A stretch of 64,000 bases of DNA, taken from Myxococcales bacterium (lineage in GTDB: Bacteria > Myxococcota_A > UBA9160 > UBA4427). Shown in pieces: positions 25,064 to 34,372 of the stretch. Made by a program: the position numbers and the translations under genes. Where the stretch lies: assembly GCA_012959805.1 (NCBI GenBank), contig DUCN01000062.1, positions 216,500-280,499 on the forward strand, in the 5' to 3' direction. Every line of letters starts with the position of its first letter. Position 1 is the stretch's first letter. The notes beneath the pieces were generated by a model, which worked only from the letters and a program-made list of their open reading frames with translations, was not told the DNA's origin and made no database searches.

Positions 25064-25526
25064 ATGACTAAGTGTTCCGAAGCGTCGAGCGTCCACGACA
25101 CCCACCTATTCGGCATCTCCGGATGTTTGGGTTCAGGGAAGTCCACGCTTCTCGTCGAGCTCTGCGCCGAACAGGCGATCCATGACTACGCCGACCACGC
25201 CGATCTGGGCTGTCGGGTTTTTCGATCGTAGCTTCATCGATGTCGCCTGCGCGGTGGAGCGATTAGGACTCGAAGCACCGGAAGGTCTCGAGTTGGCCCT
25301 CGAGTCGTTTCGATAGGCGCGGATGGTTTTCTTGTCGCGGCCGTGGGAGGCTCTATTCCGCCCGGATCCAGAGCGCCGGCATGGTTTTGCGGGCGCCGTG
25401 GCGGAATAAGAGGCCCTGGTTCCGGCCTATCGCCGTCACGGGTACGAGATTGTCTTGCTGCCGGAGGCTCCCGTCCTCGCGCGGGTCGAATTTGTGTTCT
25501 CGACCGTCCGCTCACTGCGAGAATAG
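25064..25526 (+). pseudogene. AAA-type NTPase (AAA_28-like) pseudogene
   Basis: Remains of a small P-loop NTPase. The first 55 codons from ATG 25064 encode FGISGCLGSGKSTLLVELC, a clear Walker A, and end at TAG 25229. From about 25224, one frame over, the reading continues DRSFIDVACAVERLGLEAPE, MVFLSRPWEALFRPDPERR, EALVPAYRRHGYEIVLLPEA and PVLARVEFVF, matching the C-terminal half of AAA_28-type proteins, but broken by TAG 25314 and TAA 25407. The usual 40 or so residues between Walker A and the DRS motif are missing. So there is a deletion, a frameshift and two nonsense codons: a genuinely dead gene. Both internal stops fall where a Tyr would be expected. Confidence 0.75.
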
Positions 25527-25654
25527 TTTGTTCACGACTGGTCTTTGGCTGTGGCTTGGCTCATTCCGGTCGCGTGGGCGAGGCTGTTTTGGGTTAGCCA
25601 GCGGCCGCGGCGCGGCGTAGAATCGGCTTCCTACGCCACGAGGAGGGAAGACAG

Positions 25655-27691
25655 TTGGTGAGATCAATTCGGATGAATTGGGTGGGCTTGTTCGCCATTT
25701 TATTAGGCGTGAGCTGCGACGACGGATCGGGACAATCCGTTGTTAAGGACGGACCGGGCTTCGAGGTGTCCCGGGGCAATCGATCGGGCACGGTCTTCAC
25801 GACGGACGACGAGATTTTGACATTTCGTCAATCGGCGTCTGACCCCAATCGAACGGCGCTGTTCGGTGATCTTCACGTTCATACGAAATACTCGTTTGAC
25901 GCCTACGTCTTTGGAACTCTGGCATCGCCGCATGATGCGTATCGCTTTGCCAGGGGCGAAGCGATCGATCATCCCGCTGGCTTTGAGATCCGATTGAAGC
26001 AGCCGCTCGATTTCTATGCGGTCACGGATCACGCGATGTTTCTCGGTCTGGTGGAAGCAGCCGCTGACACGACGACCGACTTTTCCAAGCTCGATGTTGC
26101 GCTTCCGCTGAACGATCTGAATGCGCCGGACAATATGACGATCATGAGCCTGCTCTCGCGGCTAAAAGGTTTTGGGACCTTCATTCCAGCCATGGTCGCC
26201 GGACTACGCGATGAATCGATCGATCTCGATATGATTCTCGAAATTACTCGCACCGCCTGGCGGGATACGATCGATGCAGCGGAACTCTTCAACGACCCGG
26301 GTCATTTTACGACCTTCATTGCCTACGAATACACGTCCTCGAGCGACGATCGTGGCAACCTCCATCGCAATGTGATCTTCAAGGGGAGCGATCGGATTCC
26401 GGCCATTCCCTTTTCCCGATTCCATTCGCAGAATCCAGAAGGACTTTGGGACTGGATGGATGGATTGCGCGCGCAGGGTATTGAGAGTCTTGCGATTCCC
26501 CATAACTCGAATGGTTCGAACGGACAGATGTTCAAGCTCGTGAACTGGGCGGGCGATCCAATCGATAACGCGTATGCGGAGCGACGGAGTCGAAACGAAC
26601 CGCTGGTCGAGATTACGCAGATCAAGGGGACATCCGAGACGCATCCGCTGCTCTCCTCGACGGATGAGTGGGCCAATTTCGAGATCGCGCCATATCGGGT
26701 TGCGACGATGCAGCCGAGTGAGCCGGCAGGAAGTTATGTACGGGATGCGCTGCGCCGCGGTCTGGCGCTCGAGCGGCAGGGGATCGCGAACCCCTATGAC
26801 TTCGGTGTGATCGGGTCCAGTGACACGCATAACGCGGGTGAGTCCTTTGAGGAATCGACGTACGTCTCGAAGCTCGGATTGCTTTCGAGTCGCGCGAAAC
26901 TCCGGGGCTCCGTGCCCCTGAACGCTATTGAATCCTTGGTGATGGGCATTGCCATGCCGAGTGCGCGGAAAGAAGTCGATGGCAGCAGCTACGTCGAGAC
27001 TGCCACGCCGACCTACGGAGCTTCCGGCCTGGCCGCGGTTTGGGCAGAGGAGAATACTCGGGACTCGATCTACGAAGCCTTTCGCCGTAAGGAAACGTTT
27101 GCGACTTCGGGTCCGCGGATTCAACTTCGCTTCTTTGCAGGTTACGGCTTCAGCAATGAGCGCCTCGACTCGCCGGATGGGGTGGCCCGGGCGTATGCGA
27201 ACGGCGTAACGATGGGCGGGAATCTTCCGGCGGAAGCGAGTCGGGAGCCGAGCTTCATCCTCTGGGCATTGTCCGATGCGCTAAGTGCACCATTGCAGCG
27301 TATGCAGATCATCAAGGGATGGCTCGACAAGGACGGCGAGACCTTCGAGCGCGTCTATGATGTGGCGTGTTCGAGTGGCGGCGCGGTCGATCCGGTGACC
27401 CATCGCTGTCCCGACAATGGTGCGAGCGTTGACCTTTCAGATTGTTCGTACTCGAGAGCCGAAGGGGCAGGGCAGCTTCACACGCATTGGCGAGACCCGG
27501 ATTTCGATCCCTCCGAGCGTGCCTTCTACTATGCGCGGGTTCTAGAGAACCCGACCTGTCGATGGTCGACCTGGGACGCGCTTCGCGCTGGTGTTTCGCC
27601 GCGATCGGATTTTGCTGTGACGATCCAGGAGCGCGCGTGGTCCTCGCCGATTCATTTTCTCGCTGGCGGCCCACCACTTGCCGATGACTAG
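25655..27691 (+). CDS. DUF3604-domain lipoprotein
   Basis: A 678-residue exported protein with lipobox LLGVSCDD (Cys near residue 21) and a DUF3604 domain, a relative of PHP metallo-hydrolases. Metal-site-like motifs are ALFGDLHVHTKYSFDAYVFG, DFYAVTDHAMFLG, SLAIPHNSNGSNG and FGVIGSSDTHNAG. The full-length C-terminal region (SFILWALSDALSAPLQRMQI, then HTHWRDPDFDPSERAFYYAR) is present. AGGAGGG seven bases before TTG 25655 (or ten before GTG 25658) marks the start. Enzymatic function is not established. It runs into the sulfatase gene with overlapping frames, so the two secreted proteins are probably co-expressed. Confidence 0.88.
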   Translation: MVRSIRMNWVGLFAILLGVSCDDGSGQSVVKDGPGFEVSRGNRSGTVFTTDDEILTFRQSASDPNRTALFGDLHVHTKYSFDAYVFGTLASPHDAYRFARGEAIDHPAGFEIRLKQPLDFYAVTDHAMFLGLVEAAADTTTDFSKLDVALPLNDLNAPDNMTIMSLLSRLKGFGTFIPAMVAGLRDESIDLDMILEITRTAWRDTIDAAELFNDPGHFTTFIAYEYTSSSDDRGNLHRNVIFKGSDRIPAIPFSRFHSQNPEGLWDWMDGLRAQGIESLAIPHNSNGSNGQMFKLVNWAGDPIDNAYAERRSRNEPLVEITQIKGTSETHPLLSSTDEWANFEIAPYRVATMQPSEPAGSYVRDALRRGLALERQGIANPYDFGVIGSSDTHNAGESFEESTYVSKLGLLSSRAKLRGSVPLNAIESLVMGIAMPSARKEVDGSSYVETATPTYGASGLAAVWAEENTRDSIYEAFRRKETFATSGPRIQLRFFAGYGFSNERLDSPDGVARAYANGVTMGGNLPAEASREPSFILWALSDALSAPLQRMQIIKGWLDKDGETFERVYDVACSSGGAVDPVTHRCPDNGASVDLSDCSYSRAEGAGQLHTHWRDPDFDPSERAFYYARVLENPTCRWSTWDALRAGVSPRSDFAVTIQERAWSSPIHFLAGGPPLADD

Positions 27692-27734
27692 ATTGCGATA
27701 CCGTATCGGTCGCGTTCAATTATGGAGGAGTTCG

Positions 27735-29264
27735 ATGATGCGAATACTGAGCCTCGTTTTGTTCATATTGGTCGGGTCGAGCAGCGCACTTGCCGCCGAC
27801 AAGCCCAATATCCTGATCATCTGGGGTGATGATATCGGTATCAGCAACATCTCTGTGAACACGCGTGGAATGATGGGCTACCAGACGCCTAATATCGATC
27901 GCATCGCCAATGAGGGAATGCTCTTTACCGACTATTACGGTGATCAGAGCTGCACGGCGGGTCGATCCTCGTTCATTACGGGCCAGAGTCCGTTTCGGAC
28001 TGGCCTCACAAAGGTGGGCGTTCCCGGAGCCGAACTCGGCATCCAGGCAAAGGATCCGACGATTGCCGAGTTGTTGAAGCCCGAAGGCTATATGACTGGC
28101 CAGTTCGGCAAGAATCATCTCGGCGACAAGGACGAATTCCTTCCGACCAATCATGGCTTCGACGAATTCTACGGGAATCTCTATCACCTGAACGCCGAGG
28201 AAGAGCCCGAGAATGTCGACTATCCGAAGTCACCGGACTTTCGGAAGCGGAACGGACCGCGCGGGGTCATCCATTCGTTTGCCGACGGTAAGGTCCAGGA
28301 TACGGGGCCTCTTACGAAAAAGCGGATGGAGACGGTGGACCAGGAGTTCCTCGATTCCGCACTCGACTTCATCGATCGCGCGCATAAAACGAAGAAACCC
28401 TTCTTCGTCTGGTTCAACTCGACGCGCATGCATTTCAAGACCCACATTCCGGAAAGTATCCGTGGAATTTCCGGTCAAAACTTCTACTCCGACGCGATGG
28501 TCGATCATGACAGACAAGTCGGAGATCTCTTGAAGAAGCTCGACGAGTTGGGAATCGCTGACGACACGATCGTCGTCTACTCGACGGATAATGGGCCGCA
28601 CTACAATACGTGGCCCGATGGCGCGAACTCCCCCTTTCGAGGCGAGAAGAACACAAACTGGGAAGGCGGCTACCGAGTGCCTGCCTTCGTCCGCTGGCCC
28701 GGGATGGTCAAGGCGGGCGCCGTTTCGAATGAAATCATGTCCCACCTTGATTGGGCACCAACTCTCCTAGCAGCGGTTGGCGTTTCGAATGTGAAGCAGC
28801 AGCTGTTGAAGGGCTATCGGGCGGGGACCAAGACGTTCAAGGCTCACCTGGACGGCTACAACTTTCTTCCTCACTTGACGGGACAGGCGAAGCAGGGGCC
28901 ACGGCGGGAGTTTCTCTACTTCAGTGATGACGGCCTACTCGTTGGCGCACGCATTGGAGACTGGAAGACTGTCTTCGCCGAACAGCGCAGCCGTCGCTTC
29001 GATGTTTGGCGGGAACCCTTTGTGTTTCTGCGTATTCCGAAGCTCTTCCATCTGCGGCGAGACCCGTACGAGAAGGCCGATACGGATTCGAATGCATACA
29101 ACGAATGGTGGGCTGACCGAACCCCTCGAATCGCTCAGGCGGCGGAAGTGATTGCTCAATTCCTGGGATCCCTGCGCCAATTTCCTCCGAGTCAGCGCCC
29201 TGCGAGCTTTACAATCGATCAAGTCTTTGAGGGTGTCATGCGCCAGCTGGAGCTCGATCGCTGA
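27735..29264 (+). CDS. Periplasmic arylsulfatase
   Basis: Sulfatase-family enzyme of about 509 residues, hydrolysing sulfate esters in the periplasm. The signal peptide MRILSLVLFILVGSSSALA is followed by NILIIWGDDIGISN (metal-binding Asp pair), the sulfatase signature SCTAGRSSFITGQ, in which the Cys of CxAxR would be converted to formylglycine, FGKNHLGDKDEF, and TDNGPHYNTWPDG. All catalytic motifs look intact. GGAGGAG at 27724-27730 supports ATG 27735 or 27738; the frame remains open to 27678. A sulfatase-maturing enzyme is not in the window. Natural substrate unknown. Confidence 0.93.
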   Translation: MMRILSLVLFILVGSSSALAADKPNILIIWGDDIGISNISVNTRGMMGYQTPNIDRIANEGMLFTDYYGDQSCTAGRSSFITGQSPFRTGLTKVGVPGAELGIQAKDPTIAELLKPEGYMTGQFGKNHLGDKDEFLPTNHGFDEFYGNLYHLNAEEEPENVDYPKSPDFRKRNGPRGVIHSFADGKVQDTGPLTKKRMETVDQEFLDSALDFIDRAHKTKKPFFVWFNSTRMHFKTHIPESIRGISGQNFYSDAMVDHDRQVGDLLKKLDELGIADDTIVVYSTDNGPHYNTWPDGANSPFRGEKNTNWEGGYRVPAFVRWPGMVKAGAVSNEIMSHLDWAPTLLAAVGVSNVKQQLLKGYRAGTKTFKAHLDGYNFLPHLTGQAKQGPRREFLYFSDDGLLVGARIGDWKTVFAEQRSRRFDVWREPFVFLRIPKLFHLRRDPYEKADTDSNAYNEWWADRTPRIAQAAEVIAQFLGSLRQFPPSQRPASFTIDQVFEGVMRQLELDR

Positions 29265-29318
29265 GAGCGGTTCATCGGCAGGCTCGCCGTCAGATCTGAT
29301 CGTGCGTGATCCGAGCTG

Positions 29319-29489
29319 ATGGCTCAGCCTACGCCGATTCATGGATATTGCCTGCTGCTCGTCGGCTGGTTGAGTGGCGCGCTCGGAGCGAAGGCGTTCC
29401 TCGTCTCCGCCACGTTGGCGGCGATGGGCGGGTTGCTCGCTTGGCTGTCGCGCTATTTTCAGACGCGGAAGGTGGCTGGCGAGGACTAG
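29319..29489 (+). CDS. Small two-helix membrane protein
   Basis: A 56-codon frame encodes a small hydrophobic protein with two membrane segments (YCLLLVGWLSGALGAKAFLV and ATLAAMGGLLAWLSR) and a short charged tail TRKVAGED. No strong ribosome site is visible; the frame is supported mainly by its coherent membrane pattern. It follows the sulfatase by 54 bases and could be co-transcribed. Function unknown. Confidence 0.4.
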   Translation: MAQPTPIHGYCLLLVGWLSGALGAKAFLVSATLAAMGGLLAWLSRYFQTRKVAGED

Positions 29490-29540
29490 GCCAACGAACG
29501 TCGTCGTCGGATCGCCGGCGCGCCTTGGTCCGGGAAAGTC

Positions 29541-30080
29541 TTAGTCTCGCGCCGAGTGTTCTTCGCGAAGGAGCGCATAGATCAGCTGATCGCAGACGGC
29601 GTCGTCCTTGTAGATCTGCTTTTTCAATCGCGCTTCGAGTGTGTATCCAGCTTTTTCGAGAACTCGGCACGAGCCTGGATTCCAGTCCAGGACGCCGGCC
29701 TGAAGGCGAACGAAGTCAAAATCGTGAAAGGCCGATACAGTCGCTTTAGTCAGCGCCGCCGTTGCGATTCCGCGCCCCCAACAGGACTCGCCGAGCCAGT
29801 ATCCGATTTCCGCCGTCCGAGTGAGGAGGTCGGTCATTCGGGTGAAACCGGCACCCCCCACTACGACGTCGTCTACGACGATCGCAAAATGCCTTTGGTC
29901 TTGCGGTTGCGTATTGGAAAACTCGATCCACTCGAGGGCATCGTTTTCCTCGTACGGATATGGAAAACGATTCGTCATATTTCGCCAGATGCGCTTGTTG
30001 TTGGCGATCGTCGATAGCAGGGTCTTGTCGTCGAGTTGCCAAGGCCGAAGGACGAGTCTTTCGAAGCTCCGAGTCGTCAT
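29541..30080 (-). CDS. GNAT acetyltransferase, RimJ/RimL type
   Basis: A 179-residue N-acetyltransferase. The start RLVLRPWQLDDKTLL, the central GYWLGESCWGRGIATAALTK (acetyl-CoA pyrophosphate loop) and LDWNPGSCRVLEKAGYTLEA are typical of RimJ/RimL-type GNATs that acetylate protein N-termini or small amines. Convergent with the preceding small gene. Complete in length; substrate unknown. Confidence 0.9.
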   Translation of the reverse strand: MTTRSFERLVLRPWQLDDKTLLSTIANNKRIWRNMTNRFPYPYEENDALEWIEFSNTQPQDQRHFAIVVDDVVVGGAGFTRMTDLLTRTAEIGYWLGESCWGRGIATAALTKATVSAFHDFDFVRLQAGVLDWNPGSCRVLEKAGYTLEARLKKQIYKDDAVCDQLIYALLREEHSARD

Positions 30081-30223
30081 CGGTCGAACGTAGGACGACG
30101 TTCGCTACGCCACAAGTCGGAGGTCGCTCGCTCGCAGATCCCCGGGATGTCACCGTATAGGTTGTCGGTCACTAAACACATCGGATGGGAGGCCGATCGG
30201 ATGCCCCTCCGAGGAGAATCACG

Positions 30224-30629
30224 ATGAAGGAAATCCTGGAGATCAACCCCGTCGGGATTTGGGTGAAGAATCTCGAGCTCGGCGCGAGCTTTCTATGAGA
30301 AGATCGGATTTGTGTTTCTCGTCGGTCCGATCGGGCCGGAGCCTGTGGCGGTGCTAGAACATCCCTCCGGCGTCAATCTCGACTTGACGCTGAACGCAGA
30401 TTCCCAATCGACTGAGAACGTTCTGATGGACATTCCGGAGAAACATCCTGGGATCACGCATATCGCCCTCGATGTCTCCGATCCTAAAGCAGTGCAATCG
30501 GTGCTTGCCGGCCAATGGGTCGCGATCGCCGAAGATCCGATCGATCTGCGCGATGGGACGTCCACGATCTTTATTCGCGATCAAGACAACAACGTGATCG
30601 AGTTCCATAGCAGCGCGGCGGGATCTTAG
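30224..30629 (+). pseudogene. Glyoxalase/VOC protein, frameshifted
   Basis: ATG 30224, preceded by GAGGAGA, starts MKEILEINPVGIWVKNLEL, the first strand of a VOC (glyoxalase/bleomycin-resistance) domain, but the frame stops at TGA 30296. One frame over the expected AFYEKIGFVFLVGPIGPEP continues to 30629 with LEHPSGVNLDLTLN, ITHIALDVSD and FIRDQDNNVIEFHSS. One extra base near 30280-30290 explains the break. Either a recent frameshift or a sequence error; everything else looks intact. The intact protein would have about 134 residues and bind a metal; substrate unknown. Confidence 0.75.
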
Positions 30630-30697
30630 TATCGTGATGTGCCTTAGTTGTCGCTGACCGGAAGAGGTGCGGCTACTTGGCGATCATTCGACTCGCG

Positions 30698-31165
30698 CTA
30701 GTCGTCTTCCGGGTTTCCGGGGGGTGGAGGCTGGCCCGGGTAGGTCGGAAGCTCATCGCTGATCGTATGCCATGTAGCTTGTTGATCGATGAATGCGTGC
30801 CGGAATGCGCGCGTTCCGGGATCGTCGTCGAGAATCCCCGGATTAAGCAGAGCGAAGCCTGTCCCCGGAATTTCGACGGGAAGCGGCGAACCACACTTGT
30901 TACAGAACGCACGATGGTAGGCGGGTGGCGAATCGAGAAGCGGAGCTTCATAGATTTGCCGTCGTTCGAGTCCCTTGATCCAGGTCAGGTCGTTCAGGCT
31001 TGCAAGCATTTCCGGGGCGGCGGCCCCGCCGGTTGCCTTTCGGCATCGCGTTGCATGGCAGAATTGGATCGGGGTGACCTCGCCCTGGATCTGGAACTCG
31101 ACCGCGCCACAGAGGCAGCTTCCTCGAATCAAAGCGGGTTCGGGCGACGGAATAGGCTCAGTCAT
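30698..31165 (-). CDS. GFA-family zinc protein (glutathione-dependent formaldehyde-activating-like)
   Basis: A 155-residue GFA/CENP-V-like protein. The zinc-binding cysteine sets are complete: GSCLCGAVEFQIQG, FCHATRCRKATGG and FCNKCGSPLP. Family members bind two zinc ions; some bind glutathione adducts, but most have unknown substrates. Intact and convergent with the frameshifted VOC gene. A second, decayed GFA gene lies 0.9 kb further on. Confidence 0.9.
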   Translation of the reverse strand: MTEPIPSPEPALIRGSCLCGAVEFQIQGEVTPIQFCHATRCRKATGGAAAPEMLASLNDLTWIKGLERRQIYEAPLLDSPPAYHRAFCNKCGSPLPVEIPGTGFALLNPGILDDDPGTRAFRHAFIDQQATWHTISDELPTYPGQPPPPGNPEDD

Positions 31166-31297
31166 GCCTCACTGGATACCATGGTCTTTGTGAACTATCG
31201 AGTTGCAGGAATGATCTCGACCGAGTCCTGGTCACAACTGAACAGACGGATCTTGGGTCGATTTACTGCATCGAGATCGTCAGATCAAGAGGTCAAT

Positions 31298-32055
31298 ATG
31301 AAGACCGATCCGCATAGCGTCATTTCCATCGAACTCGTTCCGCGCTCCGAAGCGTCCATCGCCCACGACCTCGATGTGATTCGTCGGATTGTTCTCGCGA
31401 CACGGATGGTGAATATCCCCGACCTTCTCCGCTTCGATCTTCGAAGCTGGGAAGCTTGTACGACGGCGATTGCGGGTCTCGACCGCGCGCTACCCCATCT
31501 TTGAGCGATGGACTTCCCGCTGAAGGCGGCCGGAGAACTCGCTTCGCGGCTACGTGGGATCGGTCTGTCCGAAGCGCTCATCGTTCGGGCTATGCGCCGC
31601 AGGATCTGAAGCGGCCCGTTCATCCGACGTCGAGTGTCGAATTCATTCGAGCGCTGAAGGAAGTAGACCCCGACCTTCGTCTCCATGCCGTATTCGATCC
31701 GTATCGGCGCGGGTTGCGATCTGAGCTCGACGACGTGAAGGAAAAAAACAACGTTGGGGCGACCGGCCTCTTTACTCAACCCTTCTTCGATCTCGAATTC
31801 ATGAAGGTGTGTGCCGACTTGTTGCCCGACGTGGAAGTCTTCTGGGGTCTCTCAGCTGTGTTGACCGACGGAAGTCGACGCTATTGGGAAGTCAAGAATC
31901 GGGCGTTCTTCCCGTCTCGATTCGAATCAAGCCTCGAATGGAATCGTGCTTTTGCGGCGGAATGTATTGAGTGGGCAACGGCATCAGATATGAATTTAGT
32001 TTTCATGCCGATTCGAGTGGGTCTCGAGAAGTATCTCGGTGGTTTGATTCCATGA
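31298..32055 (+). pseudogene. Methylenetetrahydrofolate reductase-like protein, broken
   Basis: AAGAGG precedes ATG 31298 (MKTDPHSVISIELVPRSEAS), resembling the first strand of the MTHFR TIM barrel. The frame meets TGA 31502 after LDRALPHL; reading on gives AMDFPLKAAGELASRLRG and GLSEALIVR, then near 31586 a one-base loss moves the frame to the one ending at 32055, with PQDLKRPVHPTSSVEFIRAL, TGLFTQPFFDLEFM and EVFWGLSAVLTDGSRRYWE. So one nonsense codon and one frameshift are needed to rebuild it. The intact protein (about 252 residues) would be a short MetF-like flavoprotein. Its stop overlaps the ATG of the next decayed gene (ATGA), showing the two were once translationally coupled. Confidence 0.7.
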
Positions 32056-32469
32056 GCGACAGACGTCGACAAGGCGGATGTTCATGTGGCGCCCTGCGCT
32101 AGGAGATGACCGGAGAGTTCGGACCCATCTGGAATGGCCATTGTCCGTTCTGTCGGCGGATTCATGGCGCGGGATGCCTTGCGATAGACGAGTCTATCCG
32201 AGCAGCCCTCGACCTACGAAACGCCAATGAATTCGATGCGCCATTTTGACAGAAAGTGCGCGACGCCGATGTGCCATTTCCCGAATGAGCCGGGTCTTCT
32301 GTGTCTCGTGGTGTCGAGTCTGGACGACGATCTTGATGAATCGCCGTGGGCACATGTGAATGTCGAGAACAAGGCGACATGGCTTCAGGTTGAAGACGGC
32401 ACCCCGCAATACGCCGAGTACCCGGATCTCGAAGCGCTCAGGAATTTGAGCGAGAAGCACTTTCGCTAA
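32052..32469 (+). pseudogene. GFA-family gene remnant
   Basis: From ATG 32052: RRQGGCSCGALR then TAG 32100, after which EMTGEFGPIWNGHCPFCRR continues in frame, giving the first cysteine sets of a GFA protein. A frame change near 32220-32240 leads to FDRKCATPMCHFPNEPG, the last zinc cysteines, and WAHVNVENKATWLQVEDGTP to 32469. The stretch between the halves is shorter than in intact members, so bases were lost. The TAG stands where a Tyr would be expected. Coupled by ATGA to the MTHFR-like gene before it and by TAATG to the fragment after it. Confidence 0.7.
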
Positions 32470-32552
32470 TGGATCGACCGGGCCTGGTTCCAGAACTCTA
32501 TGTTTCGAATTTGACGGTCAGCCTCGATTCCTACTGGGAACTATTGGGCTAA
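32469..32552 (+). pseudogene. Truncated VOC/bleomycin-resistance-like fragment
   Basis: ATG 32469 overlaps the previous stop (TAATG). Only 27 codons remain: PGLVPELYVSNLTVSLDSYW followed by ELLG, the usual beginning of a VOC-family protein, then TAA. The 90 bases after it show no convincing continuation of the domain. A severely truncated gene at the end of the decayed cluster. Confidence 0.5.
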
Positions 32553-32643
32553 TGGAAATCGAATAGAGCGTGTTGGGGACACAAGACTGGTGGATCGAAG
32601 GTTGCGCGCAATCCGATCGAGACATCGGCTTCAAGTTGGATGA

Positions 32644-33201
32644 TCAAGCTGGGTATTCGAGCCGGACTTCGACGACAACGACGTGTCCGGCTGCGTTTTC
32701 GATGTCCTGTTCACGCGGCTTGCGATTTTCATCGAGATTGATTCCATAGACGCGTGCGTCGCGGGGAACCGCTGTTAGAAACGCACGGATCCCTTCGCGA
32801 TATTCTGGCCCATCTTCGACAAGGGTGACCGCGCTGGCTGGATAGGTCTTTCGCGCGATATCGATTTCTACGTTCACCGGTCCATCGAGAAAATTATTCC
32901 ACCAGCGGGTGTTATGGCTCGAGAGAAGCCGAACGAGCGAACCCTCTTGCATGAAGCTAAGGGGCGTTGTGAAAGGCCGTCCGGAACGACGGCCTCGATA
33001 GTGAAAGACGCAGAGGTTCGCGCTGGCGATTCCATGCATTGGCGATCGAAGGAGGCCCTGGACCAACGGGTTGAGGGCCGCGTAGAAAAGGTTTTCGATC
33101 CGAATTCGAAGGGCTCCCGGGCCTAGCCGTTGCGCTTCGAGCCGCGCTGGCTGAAGAGCATGAACGTGACGTTGTCTTCGCAGTCGGCATCGCCGTCCCA
33201 T
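32644..33201 (-). CDS. Deazaflavin (F420)-dependent nitroreductase-like protein
   Basis: Protein of the DDN/DUF385 split-barrel family. The core is NLFYAALNPLVQGLLRSPMH, CVFHYRGRRSGRPFTTPLSF, WWNNFLDGPVNVEI and VYGINLDENRKPREQDIENA. Members reduce substrates with F420H2. The family N-terminus falls near 33105, but no ATG, GTG or TTG is available there. The nearest in-frame ATG (33201) lies inside the neighbouring gene and adds about 30 doubtful residues, so the true 5' end may be damaged or use a rare codon. With the TIGR03617-like gene at 3.1 kb it hints that the organism makes F420. Confidence 0.7.
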   Translation of the reverse strand: MGRRCRLRRQRHVHALQPARLEAQRLGPGALRIRIENLFYAALNPLVQGLLRSPMHGIASANLCVFHYRGRRSGRPFTTPLSFMQEGSLVRLLSSHNTRWWNNFLDGPVNVEIDIARKTYPASAVTLVEDGPEYREGIRAFLTAVPRDARVYGINLDENRKPREQDIENAAGHVVVVEVRLEYPA

Positions 33202-34283
33202 TCGTCGACGGGAATGAACTCTTCCTGCTCGGAATGAAAATAGAACGAGTTGAGATCGAGCAGGTCGGCAAAGGCGACGAGAGTTGGATGGCTCCAGAAC
33301 CGCCAGTCGTGGTAGTTGAAGAGCGTCCTCGTCTTCTTTCCCTGAACGGTCTGGAGTCGGAAGCCGAGGGCATTGGTGAGCGGGTTCGGATCGCCGTCGT
33401 CTTCGCCGGCGAGCTCGCATTTGAAGCCCGCGTCCTCTTGCTCCCGACGGGTGAGCTCGTCGGTATCGCCCATTTCCGATACCAGACAGATCTGCGGTGT
33501 CTCCAGCATCAGGAAATCAACATGGGATGTCGCGACCTTCATGAGTTTCATGAGTTGTTTGGCGCTGAAATAGTGATGGCTCTGTTTCCCGACATAGGCG
33601 AGGGAATCACCGACAGATTGTGACTTGACGCGATCCCACACATTGTCAGCGAGCACATCGCCGACGATATAGTCCTTCGACGTTTGGGGTAGCCATTCTT
33701 GGCCAAGCACGAGTTCGTGCGCATCCTCGTCGAGATCGATCATCATGTACTGGAAATCCGGATGTCGGAAATGTCCCGCATAACAAAACTCGGCGGTCCC
33801 AGCCATCGGCTCGACGATCGTCTGGACATTCTTGCAGAGTTTTGTCGTGACGAAGTCTTCGACGCTGAAATCGAAGGTGCCGAGAACGGATGAATAGACC
33901 GAGTACGCATCGAGCGCCTCGATCCCGCCCTTCTGATAGGCGGAGATATAGTCGTAGTTCTCGACGTAGGGCGAGTCATAGTTCTTGCTCCAGCCGAACT
34001 CGCTGAAATCATGAAACCCGAGGCGCGTAATCGACTGCCAGAGATTCAGGCGCGCCTTTTTCCCACGTGGCTTCTCACATGAATTCTTGAATCCGCGCAA
34101 GACGCAGGGATGCATTCGCTTGAGCAGCGCGTCGCGTTTGGCCGCCGGCATTTTGTCGAGGCGACAAGTGCCTTGCAAGCGGATCCAATCCGGCTTGCTC
34201 TGCTTTCCCGATTCGATTCGGCCGAGGATCTTTTCGAGAGCCTCGGGGCTCTTCGCGATGCGCATGGTTTTCTGGATCGACAT
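33123..34283 (-). CDS. Conserved protein with SAM-methyltransferase-like core
   Basis: A 386-residue protein starting at ATG 34283 (MSIQKTMRIAKSPEALEKIL); the frame is open much further upstream but that translation looks random. The centre has TIVEPMAGTAEFCYAGHFRH followed by YMMIDLDEDAHELVLG, which resembles motifs I and II of class I SAM-dependent methyltransferases (Gly-rich loop, then an acidic residue at the end of strand 2). Later blocks are SLAYVGKQSHHYFSAKQLM and FLMLETPQICLVSE. No signal peptide. The substrate is unknown and methyltransferase activity is a fold-level guess. Its stop lies close to or within the start of the DDN-like gene. Confidence 0.6.
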   Translation of the reverse strand: MSIQKTMRIAKSPEALEKILGRIESGKQSKPDWIRLQGTCRLDKMPAAKRDALLKRMHPCVLRGFKNSCEKPRGKKARLNLWQSITRLGFHDFSEFGWSKNYDSPYVENYDYISAYQKGGIEALDAYSVYSSVLGTFDFSVEDFVTTKLCKNVQTIVEPMAGTAEFCYAGHFRHPDFQYMMIDLDEDAHELVLGQEWLPQTSKDYIVGDVLADNVWDRVKSQSVGDSLAYVGKQSHHYFSAKQLMKLMKVATSHVDFLMLETPQICLVSEMGDTDELTRREQEDAGFKCELAGEDDGDPNPLTNALGFRLQTVQGKKTRTLFNYHDWRFWSHPTLVAFADLLDLNSFYFHSEQEEFIPVDEWDGDADCEDNVTFMLFSQRGSKRNG

Positions 34284-34372
34284 GGGTGGTTTATTCGGCT
34301 TTCCGGGGGGGTGGGCTTCGGTTGAAGGCGTGGCGGTGAATGTTTCCGTGCGATTCTTTGGGAGAGTTGGTT

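Noticed and set aside
25314..32102. Possible recoding of TAG/TAA as Tyr, because three internal stops in decayed genes replace Tyr
   Set aside because: Many intact genes here end at TAG (for example metH, cusA, cusB, dusB), and the same decayed genes also carry frameshifts and deletions. Tyr-to-stop is a single-base change.
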